From Streptomyces sp. CB02959 (GTDB taxonomy: Bacteria; Actinomycetota; Actinomycetes; Streptomycetales; Streptomycetaceae): a DNA stretch of 64,000 bases. Location: positions 1-64,000 of the forward strand of contig NZ_NNBP01000017.1 of assembly GCF_002803155.1 (NCBI RefSeq), read 5' to 3'. The position numbers and the translations under genes were made by a program. Within the stretch, counting starts at the first letter, position 1. Every line of letters starts with the position of its first letter. Under the pieces are notes generated by a model. The model did no database searches. It saw nothing but the letters and a program-made list of their open reading frames with translations, and was not told the DNA's origin. Below are positions 1 to 7,855 of the stretch, piece by piece.

Positions 1-75
1 CAACTCCCGACACGTCTCCCACACATCCGGCCCGACCGTCTCCCCGACCCATTCCCCCATCACCACGAAACAAGT

Positions 76-105
76 CTGGCCCCGCCGCTCACGCGGCGGG
101 GCCAG
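76..105. terminator. Bidirectional hairpin terminator
   Basis: A perfect 13-bp stem (76-88 with 93-105) closes a 4-nt TCAC loop. It lies just beyond the stop of the minus-strand small membrane protein gene at 130. There is no U-tract, as is common in Streptomyces. Nothing else is recognisable in the first 129 bases. Confidence 0.7.
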
Positions 106-129
106 AACCCCAAGATCTTCATGAGCCTT

Positions 130-327
130 CTAGGGCCGCGACTTGGCGACGAGCACCAGCACGCTCATGAAGGCCAGCAGGGCATGGGTGGCGACGACGT
201 AGATGAAGACCCGCACGTACAGGCCGCGCGGTGGCTTGTTCTCGACGTAGCGGCGGGAGGTCGGGGCGTCGGGTGCGCCCTCTGCGGCCGGGGGCGTGGC
301 GGGGGCGGGAGTGGTGTGGTCGGGCAT
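130..327 (-). CDS. Small membrane protein, DUF6126-like
   Basis: A 65-residue protein with a Pro/Ala-rich N-terminus (about residues 1-25), a basic stretch, and one transmembrane helix at about residues 38-61 (FIYVVATHALLAFMSVLVLV), ending in a short basic tail. The ATG at 327 follows a GGAAGG-type ribosome binding site. The gene lies 61 nt downstream of the XRE-cupin regulator on the same strand, so the two probably form an operon under the regulator's operator. From memory, small membrane proteins of the DUF6126 type accompany such regulators in Streptomyces; that assignment is inferred. The function is unknown: it might be a transport accessory or a sensor partner. Confidence 0.7.
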   Translation of the reverse strand: MPDHTTPAPATPPAAEGAPDAPTSRRYVENKPPRGLYVRVFIYVVATHALLAFMSVLVLVAKSRP

Positions 328-388
328 GGCGGACGGTCCTTCCCTTCCGGAACGGTGGCGGTGGACGACGGCTGGCGGACGGCGCGGC

Positions 389-1018
389 TCAGCCGCCGCG
401 GCGGTGCGGGGCGCGGTCACCCAGGCACAGCTCGGCGGCGCCGCTCTGGAGCAGCGTGTGCACGAACAGCAGCTCCGTCCCGCCGCGCGAGGCGGCGGCC
501 AGCCGGTGCGGGGTGAGCGAGTCGAAGTGCGCGGCGTCCCCGGGCTCCAGTACGTGCACCGCCTCGCCGAGGGTGAGCCGCAGCCGTCCGGTGAGGACGT
601 AGAGCCACTCCTCGCCGGGGTGCACCCGCACCAGGTCCCCCTGCGCCCGCTGCGGCACGTGCACCCGCAGGGCCTGCATGGCGCGACCGGCGCCACCGAC
701 GGTCCAGTACGTCCAGCCGCCGGCCTCCGAGGGCTCGGCGCGGCCGGCCCGCACGATCGGGTCCCGCTCCGCGGCGGTCTCGCCGAGCAGGTCGGATACC
801 GTGGTTCCGTACGTCCGGGCCAGGGCCAGCAGCATCGGCAGCGACGGTTGCCGCTGACCGGTCTCCAGCCGCGAGAGGTGCGCGGGCGACAGGCCCACCC
901 GCCGGGCCGCGGTCTCCAGCGTCAGTGCGCTGCGTCGCCGCAGCTCACGGAGGCGCGGTGCGACGGTGGACAGCTCCTCCGGGGCGGCGTCGGAGGGCGG
1001 ATCGGGGAGCTCGGTCAT
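389..1018 (-). CDS. XRE-family regulator with C-terminal cupin domain
   Basis: A 209-residue protein. Residues ~20-78 form a Cro/C1-type helix-turn-helix (LRELRRRSALTLETAARRVG, then SPAHLSRLETGQRQPS). Residues ~120-195 are a cupin-2 beta-barrel with the HPGEEWLYVLTGRL signature. It is a typical autoregulated repressor sensing a small ligand. The ATG at 1018 was chosen because a TTGCCT-N17-TATACC promoter on the minus strand ends 6 nt before it, predicting a leaderless mRNA. A GTG at 1042 would lie upstream of that transcription start. A palindromic operator covers the -35 box. Its target may simply be itself and the downstream membrane protein gene; the inducing ligand is unknown. Confidence 0.9.
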   Translation of the reverse strand: MTELPDPPSDAAPEELSTVAPRLRELRRRSALTLETAARRVGLSPAHLSRLETGQRQPSLPMLLALARTYGTTVSDLLGETAAERDPIVRAGRAEPSEAGGWTYWTVGGAGRAMQALRVHVPQRAQGDLVRVHPGEEWLYVLTGRLRLTLGEAVHVLEPGDAAHFDSLTPHRLAAASRGGTELLFVHTLLQSGAAELCLGDRAPHRRGG

Positions 1019-1024
1019 GCTTCC

Positions 1025-1053
1025 GGTATAGCCAGCCTTCACCTCAGAGGCAA
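1025..1053 (-). promoter_or_regulatory. Leaderless promoter of the XRE-cupin gene
   Basis: On the minus strand, -35 TTGCCT (1048-1053), a 17-bp spacer, and -10 TATACC (1025-1030). The predicted start falls at or next to the ATG at 1018. The -35 hexamer lies inside the repressor's palindrome. Confidence 0.55.
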
Positions 1054-1075
1054 AAAGTTTGCCTCTGAGGCAAAA
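1042..1075. promoter_or_regulatory. XRE operator: nested palindromes of TTTGCCTC/GAGGCAAA
   Basis: A perfect 13-bp inverted repeat (1042-1054 with 1058-1070, 3-bp centre) overlaps a second palindrome, TTTGCCTCTGAGGCAAA (1058-1074). The half-site GAGGCAAAA occurs as direct repeats at 1047-1055 and 1067-1075, 20 bp apart, about two helical turns. It covers the -35 region of the regulator, as expected for negative autoregulation. Confidence 0.7.
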
Positions 1076-1087
1076 GCCCCGCGTGCG

Positions 1088-1474
1088 CTACCGGGCGACG
1101 TCCTGGGGGTACCAGCGCAGCTCGACGGTGTTGCCGTCCGGGTCGGCGACGTAGATCGACTGCGCGTCGCCGCGGGCGCCGTACCGGCCGACCGGGCCCT
1201 CCAGCACGGTGAAGACGCCGGAGTCGACGACCTCCGGCCAGTCCAGCGGATCGACGACCAGGCAGATGTGGTCCACGTTGGTGCCGGGGCGGTCTCCGGT
1301 GATCAGGTCGATGATCGTGGTCGGGGTCACCCGCACCGAGGGGAACGGGGCCTCGCCGGCCCGCCAGGCGTCCACCCGGACCGGCTCCAGGCCGAGCGGC
1401 CCGCAGTAGAAGTCCAGGGAGCGCTCGATGTCGCGCACTTTGAGGACGAGGTGGTCGAAGTCTTTGACGCGCAT
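1088..1474 (-). CDS. VOC-family (glyoxalase-fold) protein
   Basis: A 128-residue single-domain vicinal-oxygen-chelate protein with the paired beta-alpha-beta-beta-beta modules. Likely metal ligands are visible: H8 in DHLVL, H69 in DHICLVV and E118 in NTVELR. ADPDGNTVELR near the C-terminus is the classic glyoxalase/dioxygenase signature. The ATG at 1474 follows AGGAGA at good spacing. The family includes lactoylglutathione lyases, fosfomycin-type thiol transferases and bleomycin-binding proteins, so the substrate cannot be named. It is transcribed away from the RNase gene and stops about 13 bp beyond the XRE operator. Confidence 0.88.
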   Translation of the reverse strand: MRVKDFDHLVLKVRDIERSLDFYCGPLGLEPVRVDAWRAGEAPFPSVRVTPTTIIDLITGDRPGTNVDHICLVVDPLDWPEVVDSGVFTVLEGPVGRYGARGDAQSIYVADPDGNTVELRWYPQDVAR

Positions 1475-1617
1475 GGGGGTTTCTCCTGTGTGGTGGTCGG
1501 TGACGCGGGTCGGGGGCGGTCGATGGCGCGGGCGTGGTGGCGGCGGAACATTCGGGACGACTTGGGGTGACACTGCGGTGTCCGTGTGAACTCCCGGGAA
1601 ACATCGCCTTCTTGGGA

Positions 1618-1648
1618 TTGACAGGGCCATGTCTACGCGCGTCATGCT
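1618..1648 (+). promoter_or_regulatory. Promoter of the secreted RNase gene
   Basis: A consensus -35 TTGACA sits at 1618-1623. A weak -10-like CATGCT lies at 1643-1648 after 19 bp. A start near 1655 would make the ATG at 1656 leaderless and leave the in-frame ATG at 1629 untranscribed. Confidence 0.45.
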
Positions 1649-1655
1649 GGTGCAC

Positions 1656-2087
1656 ATGAGAATCCCCCCACGGATGACCAGGATCGGCGCTGCCGGCGCC
1701 CTCGTATCGGCCCTTCTCCTCGGTGGTACGGCGGTCGCCGCGACGCCCGCCGCCACGGCACACCCGGCCGCGGTCCACACCGCGACCGTTCACATCAAGT
1801 CGGTCGGCAGCGTCTGCTATTCCAAGCTGCCGTCCCAGGCGCACGACACCCTCGACCTGATCGACAAGGGCGGCCCCTTCCCGTACCCGAAGGACGGCAC
1901 GGTCTTCGACAACCGCGAGGGCGTCCTCCCCTCCCAGAGCAAGGGCTACTACCACGAGTACACCGTGGTCACGCCCGGCTCGCCGGACCGCGGCGCCCGC
2001 CGCATCGTCGCCGGTGAGAAGCAGCAGGAGGACTACTACACCGCCGACCACTACGCGACCTTCAACCTCGTCGACTTCGGCTGCTGA
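1656..2087 (+). CDS. Secreted guanyl-specific ribonuclease, RNase Sa/N1-T1 family
   Basis: A 143-residue precursor. Residues 1-~40 are an export signal with a hydrophobic core and Ala-rich cleavage region. The rest aligns by eye with Streptomyces RNase Sa: PFPYPKDGTVFDNREGVLP, then GYYHEYTVVTPG, RGARRIV, and EDYYTADHYATF. Predicted catalytic residues are E101, the Arg pair near R112/R116, and H132. C54 and the terminal C143 match the family disulfide. RNases of this family cleave RNA after G through a 2',3'-cyclic phosphate and act outside the cell. No barstar-like inhibitor gene is seen in the window. The start is set by the TTGACA promoter; 1629 is the alternative ATG. Confidence 0.93.
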   Translation: MRIPPRMTRIGAAGALVSALLLGGTAVAATPAATAHPAAVHTATVHIKSVGSVCYSKLPSQAHDTLDLIDKGGPFPYPKDGTVFDNREGVLPSQSKGYYHEYTVVTPGSPDRGARRIVAGEKQQEDYYTADHYATFNLVDFGC

Positions 2088-2123
2088 GGCCGACCGACGA
2101 CGGAACCGCACGAGCGGCTCACA

Positions 2124-2157
2124 CGGCGGCCGGGGTGCCCACGCACCCCGGCCGCCG
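2124..2157 (+). terminator. Terminator after the RNase gene
   Basis: A perfect 15-bp GC-rich stem (2124-2138 with 2143-2157) and 4-nt loop begins 36 nt after the RNase stop codon. Confidence 0.75.
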
Positions 2158-2428
2158 TCGTGCTCCCCCGGACACCCCGATCCCACCTGCCACTTCCCTC
2201 TCTCCTCCGCCCATTCTCGGCAGAAGGGGCGCACAGGGGCGCACCCCGAGAGAGGATTGTCAGTGGTTGCCGGTAGCGTTTCGGCAGAAACGAGGAACGG
2301 GCGGGCATCGGCGGCAAAGGGGCCATCAGCGGTCAGCCGGCGCGGCACGCCCCGGAAGTGCTGGGTCAGTCGTGCGCCGCGTCACCGCGGCGGGGGCGTC
2401 GGAGAAGAAGGAAGGACGGCGAACTGCC
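2158..2428. other. Intergenic region upstream of the aldolase
   Basis: No gene is supported here. It contains a direct repeat of GGGGCGCAC near 2227-2245 and a 6-bp inverted repeat CGTTTC-ggca-GAAACG at 2277-2292. The inverted repeat is a possible operator for the aldolase. No convincing -35/-10 pair was found. Confidence 0.35.
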
Positions 2429-3097
2429 GTGTATCGCTGGGAGATCACCCGGGCCGCACTGGCGCAGCGCGTTTTCGCCATCGTCCGCAGTAAGACCTAC
2501 GACGAGGCGAGCGCCACCGCCGACACCCTGCTGTCGGCCGGCATCACGAGCCTGGAGATATCCCTCACCACGCCCTTCGCGCTGGAGGCGGTCACCACCC
2601 TCACCCGCGAGCTGGGCGACGACGCGGTCATCGGCGCCGGCACGGTCCTCGACGCCGCGTCGGCCCGGATGGCGGTGGACGCCGGCGCCCGCTTCCTGGT
2701 CGCCCCGAGCCTGGACGCCGCCGTGATCCGCACCGGCCACCGCTACGGCGTTCCGGTCTTCGCCGGGGTCTCGACACCCACCGAGATCGTGCGCGGCCTG
2801 GAGCTGGGCGCGGACGCCCTCAAGCTGTTCCCGGCCGCCGGCCACCACCCGTCCTGGATCAGCGATGTCCGCGCCGCCCTGCCGCAGGCGCCGTTGGTGC
2901 CGGTGGGCGGGGTGACGACCGAGACCGCACCGGAGTGGATCGCCGCCGGCGCCGTCGCGGTGGGCATGGGCTCGGCCCTGTCGGAGGGGGACCGCGAGAC
3001 GGTGGCCAAGCGCGCCGCGGACCTCCTGGCCCGGCTCGCCGACGCGGTGCCCGAGCATGCGGGCGAGGGCGGGGCGACGGACCCGTACGGGGCCTGA
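2429..3097 (+). CDS. eda: 2-keto-3-deoxy-6-phosphogluconate / 4-hydroxy-2-oxoglutarate aldolase
   Basis: A 222-residue class I TIM-barrel aldolase of the KDPG/KHG family. Key residues are visible: E43 in SLEISLTTP, GAGTVLD at 69-75, the Schiff-base lysine K132 in LKLFPA, and the phosphate-binding PVGGVTTET loop at 158-166. It cleaves KDPG to pyruvate and glyceraldehyde-3-phosphate, or hydroxyoxoglutarate to pyruvate and glyoxylate. The GTG at 2429 was chosen because the family sequence begins there and GAAGGA lies 12 nt upstream. No edd or sugar-acid kinase is adjacent, so the pathway (Entner-Doudoroff or sugar-acid breakdown) is undecided. Confidence 0.9.
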   Translation: MYRWEITRAALAQRVFAIVRSKTYDEASATADTLLSAGITSLEISLTTPFALEAVTTLTRELGDDAVIGAGTVLDAASARMAVDAGARFLVAPSLDAAVIRTGHRYGVPVFAGVSTPTEIVRGLELGADALKLFPAAGHHPSWISDVRAALPQAPLVPVGGVTTETAPEWIAAGAVAVGMGSALSEGDRETVAKRAADLLARLADAVPEHAGEGGATDPYGA

Positions 3098-3235
3098 CGG
3101 GGCGTCACGGGGCCCGACGGGACAGCGCGGCGGGCGCGTTCCGGGGCCGTCCCACAGGCCGGTCGGGGGGTTCACCCGGCGGCCGGGCTCTGCCACCCTG
3201 AGCGCTTCGGCCACCTGATCAGGAGTCAGCCCACG

Positions 3236-4078
3236 ATGAAGCGCGCCGCGATCCTCCCCGCCCTCGCCTGCCTGCTCGCCGTCACCGCCGCGGCCCCGGC
3301 GGCCTCGTACGCCTCCGCCCCGGCCGCCGGCGCCACCGCCTCGGCCGCCGCCCAGCGGGACCGGCGGCCGGCCACGCTCCTGGACGAGGTCCCGCGCCGC
3401 GGGGTGCTGCGGGTCTGCACCACCGGTGACTACCGCCCGTTCAGCTACCGCGACCCCGCGACCGGCGGCTACCGCGGCGTGGACATCGACATGGCCCGGG
3501 ACCTCGCCAAGAGCCTGGACGCCACGCCCCGTTACGTCCCGACGACCTGGGCCGGGCTGGTCGGCGACCTGACGGCCGGCCGGTGCGACATCGCCATGGG
3601 CGGCGTCTCGGTCACCCTGGCCCGCGCCCGCTCGGTCGCCTTCAGCGAGCCGACCCGCACCGACGGCAAGACCCCCATCGCCCGCTGCGCGGACCAGGGC
3701 GCATACGGGACGCTGGAGCAGATCGACCGGCCCGGCGTCCGCGTCGTGGTCAACCCCGGCGGCACCAACGAGCAGTTCGCCCGCGCCCACATCAAGCGGG
3801 CCACCCTCACCGTCCACCCGGACAACACCACGATCTTCGACGAGATCATCGCCGGCCGCGCGGACGTGATGATGACCGACGCCAGCGAGACCCGCTACCA
3901 GGCCAAGATCCACCCCGAACTGTGCGCGGTCCACCCGGACCGGCCGTTCACCTTCTCCGAGAAGGCGTACGCACTGCCCCGCGGCGACGAGCAGTTCAGG
4001 GCGTACGTCGACCAGTGGGTCCACCTCGCCACCCACGACGGGACGTACCGGAAGTACGAGGACGCCTGGATGAAGTAG
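3236..4078 (+). CDS. Secreted cyclohexadienyl dehydratase-like protein (PheC family, SBP fold)
   Basis: A 280-residue protein with a signal peptide (residues 1-~27) and no lipobox, then a family-3 solute-binding fold. It matches the periplasmic dehydratase PheC of Gram-negatives better than amino-acid binding proteins. Landmarks are RVCTTGDYRPFSY (59-71), AMGGVSVTLAR (120-130), NPGGTNEQFAR (173-183), HPELCAVHPDRPF (226-238) and EKAY (242-245). PheC turns prephenate to phenylpyruvate, and arogenate to phenylalanine, outside the cytoplasm. No ABC permease or ATPase is adjacent, which also favours an enzyme. A ligand-binding protein without catalysis remains possible. Confidence 0.8.
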   Translation: MKRAAILPALACLLAVTAAAPAASYASAPAAGATASAAAQRDRRPATLLDEVPRRGVLRVCTTGDYRPFSYRDPATGGYRGVDIDMARDLAKSLDATPRYVPTTWAGLVGDLTAGRCDIAMGGVSVTLARARSVAFSEPTRTDGKTPIARCADQGAYGTLEQIDRPGVRVVVNPGGTNEQFARAHIKRATLTVHPDNTTIFDEIIAGRADVMMTDASETRYQAKIHPELCAVHPDRPFTFSEKAYALPRGDEQFRAYVDQWVHLATHDGTYRKYEDAWMK

Positions 4079-4100
4079 CCCGCCGGGCCGGCGGGCGGGG

Positions 4101-4481
4101 TCAGTCGGCCGCCGGGCGGCCGTGCCCCAGGACGTTGACCACCCGCCCGTCCGGGTCCTCGGCGAAGAAGCGGCGGACGCCCCACTCCTCGTCCTGGAGC
4201 GGGTGCACGATCCGCGCGCCGGAGGCCCGGACCGCCTCGTAGGCGGCGTCCACGTCCTCGACCTCGATGCTCAGGTCCGGGGCGACCGGCGCGGTCGCGT
4301 CGTGCGTCAGGAAGGTGAGCTGAGCGGTGGGGTTGGCGGGGGAGGCCAGCGTCATCACCCAGCCGTGGTTCATGACCTCCTCGAAGCCGAGCAGGCCGTA
4401 GAAGGCGCGGTGGCCGGCCAGCGCCTCCGGGGCGCCTTCCGGGGCGAGATGGAGGTCGGGGACGACGCGGCGCACGGACAC
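4101..4481 (-). CDS. VOC-family (glyoxalase/bleomycin-resistance-like) protein
   Basis: A 126-residue VOC-fold protein, with LHLAPEG in the first module and EDPDGRVVNVLGH in the last. The canonical glutamate after DPDG is replaced by Asn (VVN), as in many non-enzymatic or binding-type members. The GTG at 4481 follows GAGGAGG, which decides the start. It is convergent with the PheC-like gene (22 bp between stops) and lies 68 bp downstream of the LysR gene on the same strand. The substrate is unknown; drug binding and metal-dependent chemistry are both possible. Confidence 0.82.
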   Translation of the reverse strand: MSVRRVVPDLHLAPEGAPEALAGHRAFYGLLGFEEVMNHGWVMTLASPANPTAQLTFLTHDATAPVAPDLSIEVEDVDAAYEAVRASGARIVHPLQDEEWGVRRFFAEDPDGRVVNVLGHGRPAAD

Positions 4482-4549
4482 GGGGGCCTCCTCGGCGGGC
4501 CGGGTACGACGGACCGGTGGCGGGGTGGGGCGCGCCGGTTGAGGGGATG

Positions 4550-5443
4550 CTACGCGGCCGACCGGGCCCCGCGGACCGCTTCGACGACATCGCGCAGCAC
4601 CGTCCGGTGGTCGTCCGCGCGCCAGGCCAGCGCCAGCCGACTGGGGCTCAGGCCGCCGACCGGCCGGGCGACCACACCGGGGCGCTGGTAGATCGCCGCG
4701 TTCCCGGCGGCCAGCAGCACCACGCCCAGCCCCTCCTCCACCGCCTCGAACGTCTCGTCCGCACCGGCCACCACGGCCCCGATCCGCACCGGCCGGCCGT
4801 TCCGCTCGGACACCGCGAGCCAGTGGTCCCGCAGGGCGCCCGCACTCTCCGGAAGCGCGAGGAACGGCTCGTCCAGCAGCGCGGCGAACGGTATCTCGGC
4901 GGTGTCCGCGAGCCGGTGCCCGGCCGGCAGCGCCACCCAGCGCGGCTCGGTGGCCACCACCTCGACGGCGAACGCCTCCTGGTCCGGGAACGGCAGCCAC
5001 AGCAGCGCCAGGTCGGCGGTGCCGTCCGCGAGCCCGGCGGTGGCGTCCTCCCAGGCGATCTGCCGTACCCGGATACGCCAGTTGGGGCGGCGTTCGGCGA
5101 ACCGCGCCCGGATGGCGGGGAGGAGGCCGCGGCCCACGCTGGTGGAGACGCCCAGGGTCAGTTCGGCGGCCTCGGCGGCGGCCGCGTCGCTCACCGCCCG
5201 CTGGGCCTCGTCCCAGAGGCCGACGAGCTCCCGCGCCGTGGGCAGCAGCGCGGCACCGGCCGCGGTCAGCGTCACCGTGCGCCGGTCGCGGTGGAAGAGC
5301 CGGACCCGCAGGCCCTCCTCCAGCTGGCGGATCTGCTTGCTCAGGGCCGGCTGCGAGACGAAGAGCCGCTCGGCGGCCCGGGTGAAGTGCAACTCCTCGG
5401 CGGTGGCGAGGAAGTAGCGCAGATCGCGGATGTGGGCGTCCAT
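4550..5443 (-). CDS. LysR-family transcriptional regulator
   Basis: A 297-residue protein. The winged helix-turn-helix at residues ~4-62 has the family signature (FTRAAERLFVSQPALSKQIR). The periplasmic-binding-like effector domain runs from ~90 to 290. It is divergent from an MFS exporter gene. The imperfect palindrome ATAACC-CTT-GGCTAT, which contains a T-N11-A LysR box, begins at this gene's own start codon (5442-5456). That placement suggests it autoregulates and controls the transporter, perhaps with the SDR enzyme behind it. The co-inducer is unknown. Confidence 0.92.
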   Translation of the reverse strand: MDAHIRDLRYFLATAEELHFTRAAERLFVSQPALSKQIRQLEEGLRVRLFHRDRRTVTLTAAGAALLPTARELVGLWDEAQRAVSDAAAAEAAELTLGVSTSVGRGLLPAIRARFAERRPNWRIRVRQIAWEDATAGLADGTADLALLWLPFPDQEAFAVEVVATEPRWVALPAGHRLADTAEIPFAALLDEPFLALPESAGALRDHWLAVSERNGRPVRIGAVVAGADETFEAVEEGLGVVLLAAGNAAIYQRPGVVARPVGGLSPSRLALAWRADDHRTVLRDVVEAVRGARSAA

Positions 5444-5456
5444 AACCCTTGGCTAT
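5442..5456. promoter_or_regulatory. LysR box (T-N11-A) between LysR and MFS genes
   Basis: ATAACC-CTT-GGCTAT is a 15-bp imperfect palindrome with one mismatched pair. It contains the T-N11-A motif of LysR sites and overlaps the regulator's start codon. The transporter starts 48 bp further on. Confidence 0.5.
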
Positions 5457-5504
5457 CAGAAAAGGACTTGGACGGGGAACGGAGCCCGGATACAGGATCG
5501 CCAC

Positions 5505-6860
5505 ATGGACCACTCCCCTCAGCGCGAACTCCCCTCCGCCCCGCTCCCGTTGAAGAAATCCGCGGTGCCCGGACCGCCGCCGTCGGCCGCGGCGCCCGCC
5601 CGCCGCAGCCACTGGGGACGCCTGGTCGCCACCGTCGTGGTGACCGTCGGGGCCGTCACCCCGGGGCTGATGGTGCCCGCCCTCGCGGCGCCGGTGCCGG
5701 GCGCGCCGCACCTGTCCGGTACCGCCTTCGGCGCCGCCGTCACCTGCTTCTTCGCCTGCACCGCGGCGGGCGCCCCGGCGGCCCGCCGGATCGTGCCGCG
5801 GCTGCCCGTCCGGGCCGTGCTCGCGACCGTCGCCCTGCTGACGGCCGCGGTCCTCGCCGGGCTGGCGGTGGCCGGGCAGGAGTGGCAGCTCTGCCTGCTG
5901 CTCGCCCTCGCCGGGCTCGGCAACGCCTTCACCCAGCCGGTCGCGGCCCGGGTGATCGCCGCCGACATCGCGCCCGGGCGGCACTCCTTCGCGGGCGGAC
6001 TCTTCGGCGCGTCCCTCGGCGCCGGACCGTTCCTGCCGGGGCTGCTGGTGACGCTGGTCGGCGCGCCGTACGGGTGGCGGCCCGCGCTGTGGACCGCGGC
6101 CGGACTGGCCCTGCTGACGCTGATCGCGGCGGCGCTGGCCCGCCCGGCGAGGTCCGGCCCGGCCGCGGCGGAGGCGGGGCGTCCGGAGGTCGCCGCGGGA
6201 TCCCCGGCGGTCGCGGCCCCCGCGCCGCGCACCGTCGGCCGGATCGTCGTCGCCTGGAGCGCCGCCGCGGCCCTGGCGACCATCGGCAACAACGTCGGCG
6301 CGGCGTACTTCATCCAGATCGGCGCTGCCTCCGGGTTCTCCGCCGCCACCGCCGGGACGCTCCAGATGCTGGCCAGCGTGCTCGGCATCGTGGTGCGCCT
6401 CGCCTCGGGCGGGCTGGCGGACCGGGCGCCGCACCGGATCCCGTGGACCGTGGCCGGGATGATGCTCACCGGTGCCGTCGGGCTCGGAGTGATCGTCGTG
6501 GGCACCCCGGCGGCGTTCGTGGCCGGGGCGGTGCTCGCGGTGGCCGGCGGCTGGGGCTGGACCGGGCTGCTGCTCGCCGCCACCATGCGGCTGCTGCCGG
6601 GGGAGAGCGCCCGGGCCGGGGCGGCGATGCAGGGCGGGCTGTTCGCGGGCGCCGCGGTCGGGCCGCTGTCGTTCGGGGTGCTCTCCGGCCACCTCGGCAT
6701 CTCGGTGACGGTGGGGATCGCCGCGGTCGGTCCGCTGCTGGGCACGCTGCTGCTGGTCACCGGGATCCGTGCGCTGGCGAAGGGCGCGGCGGGCCGGGCG
6801 GCCGCGGACGCGCCGCAGGCACCGGCGGCCGTCCGGGCGGACGGTGACCGGCGACGGTGA
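5505..6860 (+). CDS. MFS transporter
   Basis: A 451-residue integral membrane protein with about twelve hydrophobic segments and a long Ala/Pro-rich central cytoplasmic loop (about residues 205-235). Glycine-rich helices typical of the major facilitator superfamily are seen (GGLFGASLGAGPFLPGLLV in the first half). It is most like sugar-phosphate/aromatic-acid or drug exporters of the YbjJ/AraJ type. The ATG at 5505 was chosen over an upstream in-frame ATG at 5430, which lies inside the divergent LysR gene. It is probably controlled by that LysR protein through the box at 5442. The substrate is unknown. Confidence 0.85.
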   Translation: MDHSPQRELPSAPLPLKKSAVPGPPPSAAAPARRSHWGRLVATVVVTVGAVTPGLMVPALAAPVPGAPHLSGTAFGAAVTCFFACTAAGAPAARRIVPRLPVRAVLATVALLTAAVLAGLAVAGQEWQLCLLLALAGLGNAFTQPVAARVIAADIAPGRHSFAGGLFGASLGAGPFLPGLLVTLVGAPYGWRPALWTAAGLALLTLIAAALARPARSGPAAAEAGRPEVAAGSPAVAAPAPRTVGRIVVAWSAAAALATIGNNVGAAYFIQIGAASGFSAATAGTLQMLASVLGIVVRLASGGLADRAPHRIPWTVAGMMLTGAVGLGVIVVGTPAAFVAGAVLAVAGGWGWTGLLLAATMRLLPGESARAGAAMQGGLFAGAAVGPLSFGVLSGHLGISVTVGIAAVGPLLGTLLLVTGIRALAKGAAGRAAADAPQAPAAVRADGDRRR

Positions 6861-6941
6861 CCGGCTGCCGCTGACCGGCCAGGTATGTCCGCACCGCCAC
6901 CGCCCACGCTCCCTCGCCCGCGACCGCCGTCAGGAGGCCCC

Positions 6942-7703
6942 GTGCCGCCTTCCGCCGCCACCCCCACCGAACCCTCCGCCGCCATCTCCTCCGTTTCTCC
7001 CGTCTCCCCCGTCTCCCTCGTCACCGGCGCCACCCGGGGCATCGGCCGCGAGGTGGGCCGCCTGCTGGCCGGCCGCGGCCACACCGTGCTGCTCACCGGG
7101 CGCGACCCGGAAGCCGCCCGGCGGGTCGCCGAGGAGCTGCGCGCCGGGGCCGGCACCGCCGATGTCCGCCCGCTCCCCCTGGACGTCACCGACGAGCGCA
7201 GCGTCGCCCGCGCCGCGGCCCGGGTCACCGAGGAGTTCGGCCGGCTGGACGTCCTGGTCAACAACGCGGCGATCGGCTACGACACCTGGCAGCGGGCCGT
7301 CACCGCCGATCTGGCGGTGGTGCGGGAGGCGGCCGAAACCAACCTGTACGGGCCGTGGCGGATGGCCCTCGCGTTCGCGCCGCTGCTGCGCGCCTCCGCG
7401 CACCCCCGGCTGGTCAACGTCTCCAGCGAGGCCGCGTCCCTGACGAACATGGGCGGCGGCACCCCCGCGTACTCCGCCTCCAAGGCCGCGCTCAACGCGC
7501 TGACCAGGATGCTCGCGGCCGAGCTGCGCGCGGACGGCGTCCTGGTCAACGCGGTCTGCCCGGGCTGGGTGGCCACCGACATGGGCGGGCCGGGCGGCCG
7601 TCCGGTCGCGGCGGGCGCGGCGAGCGTCCTGTACGCGGCGACGCTGCCGGACGACGGCCCCACCGGCGGTTTCTTCCGCGACGGGCGCCCGCTGCCCTGG
7701 TAG
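6942..7703 (+). CDS. Short-chain dehydrogenase/reductase
   Basis: A 253-residue classical SDR. The cofactor motif TGATRGIG is at 28-35, NNAA at 107-110, the structural Asn in AETNLYG at 134, catalytic Ser at 161-162 and YSASK (Y177, K181). The NADP/NAD-dependent oxidoreductase would act on an unknown carbonyl or alcohol. GTG 6942 was chosen because AGGAGG (6932-6937) lies 4 nt before it; ATG 6885 has no comparable site. It follows the MFS gene by 81 bp on the same strand and may share its regulation. Confidence 0.9.
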   Translation: MPPSAATPTEPSAAISSVSPVSPVSLVTGATRGIGREVGRLLAGRGHTVLLTGRDPEAARRVAEELRAGAGTADVRPLPLDVTDERSVARAAARVTEEFGRLDVLVNNAAIGYDTWQRAVTADLAVVREAAETNLYGPWRMALAFAPLLRASAHPRLVNVSSEAASLTNMGGGTPAYSASKAALNALTRMLAAELRADGVLVNAVCPGWVATDMGGPGGRPVAAGAASVLYAATLPDDGPTGGFFRDGRPLPW

Positions 7704-7855
7704 CTCGGCGACCCCTGCGGCAGTGGCCTCAGCGGCCCTTGCGGCACCGGCCTCGGCGGGGATTTCCGGCCCTTCCGGACACTCCGACCGTCCTTGTCCG
7801 GACAATGTGACCTCCCGGCTTCCCGTCCTCTGCGCGGGCGGTTACGCTCGCGAGC

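Noticed and set aside
296..1570. A 424-codon plus-strand frame opposite the XRE and VOC genes
   Set aside because: It is antisense to two clear families and shows no protein-like composition.
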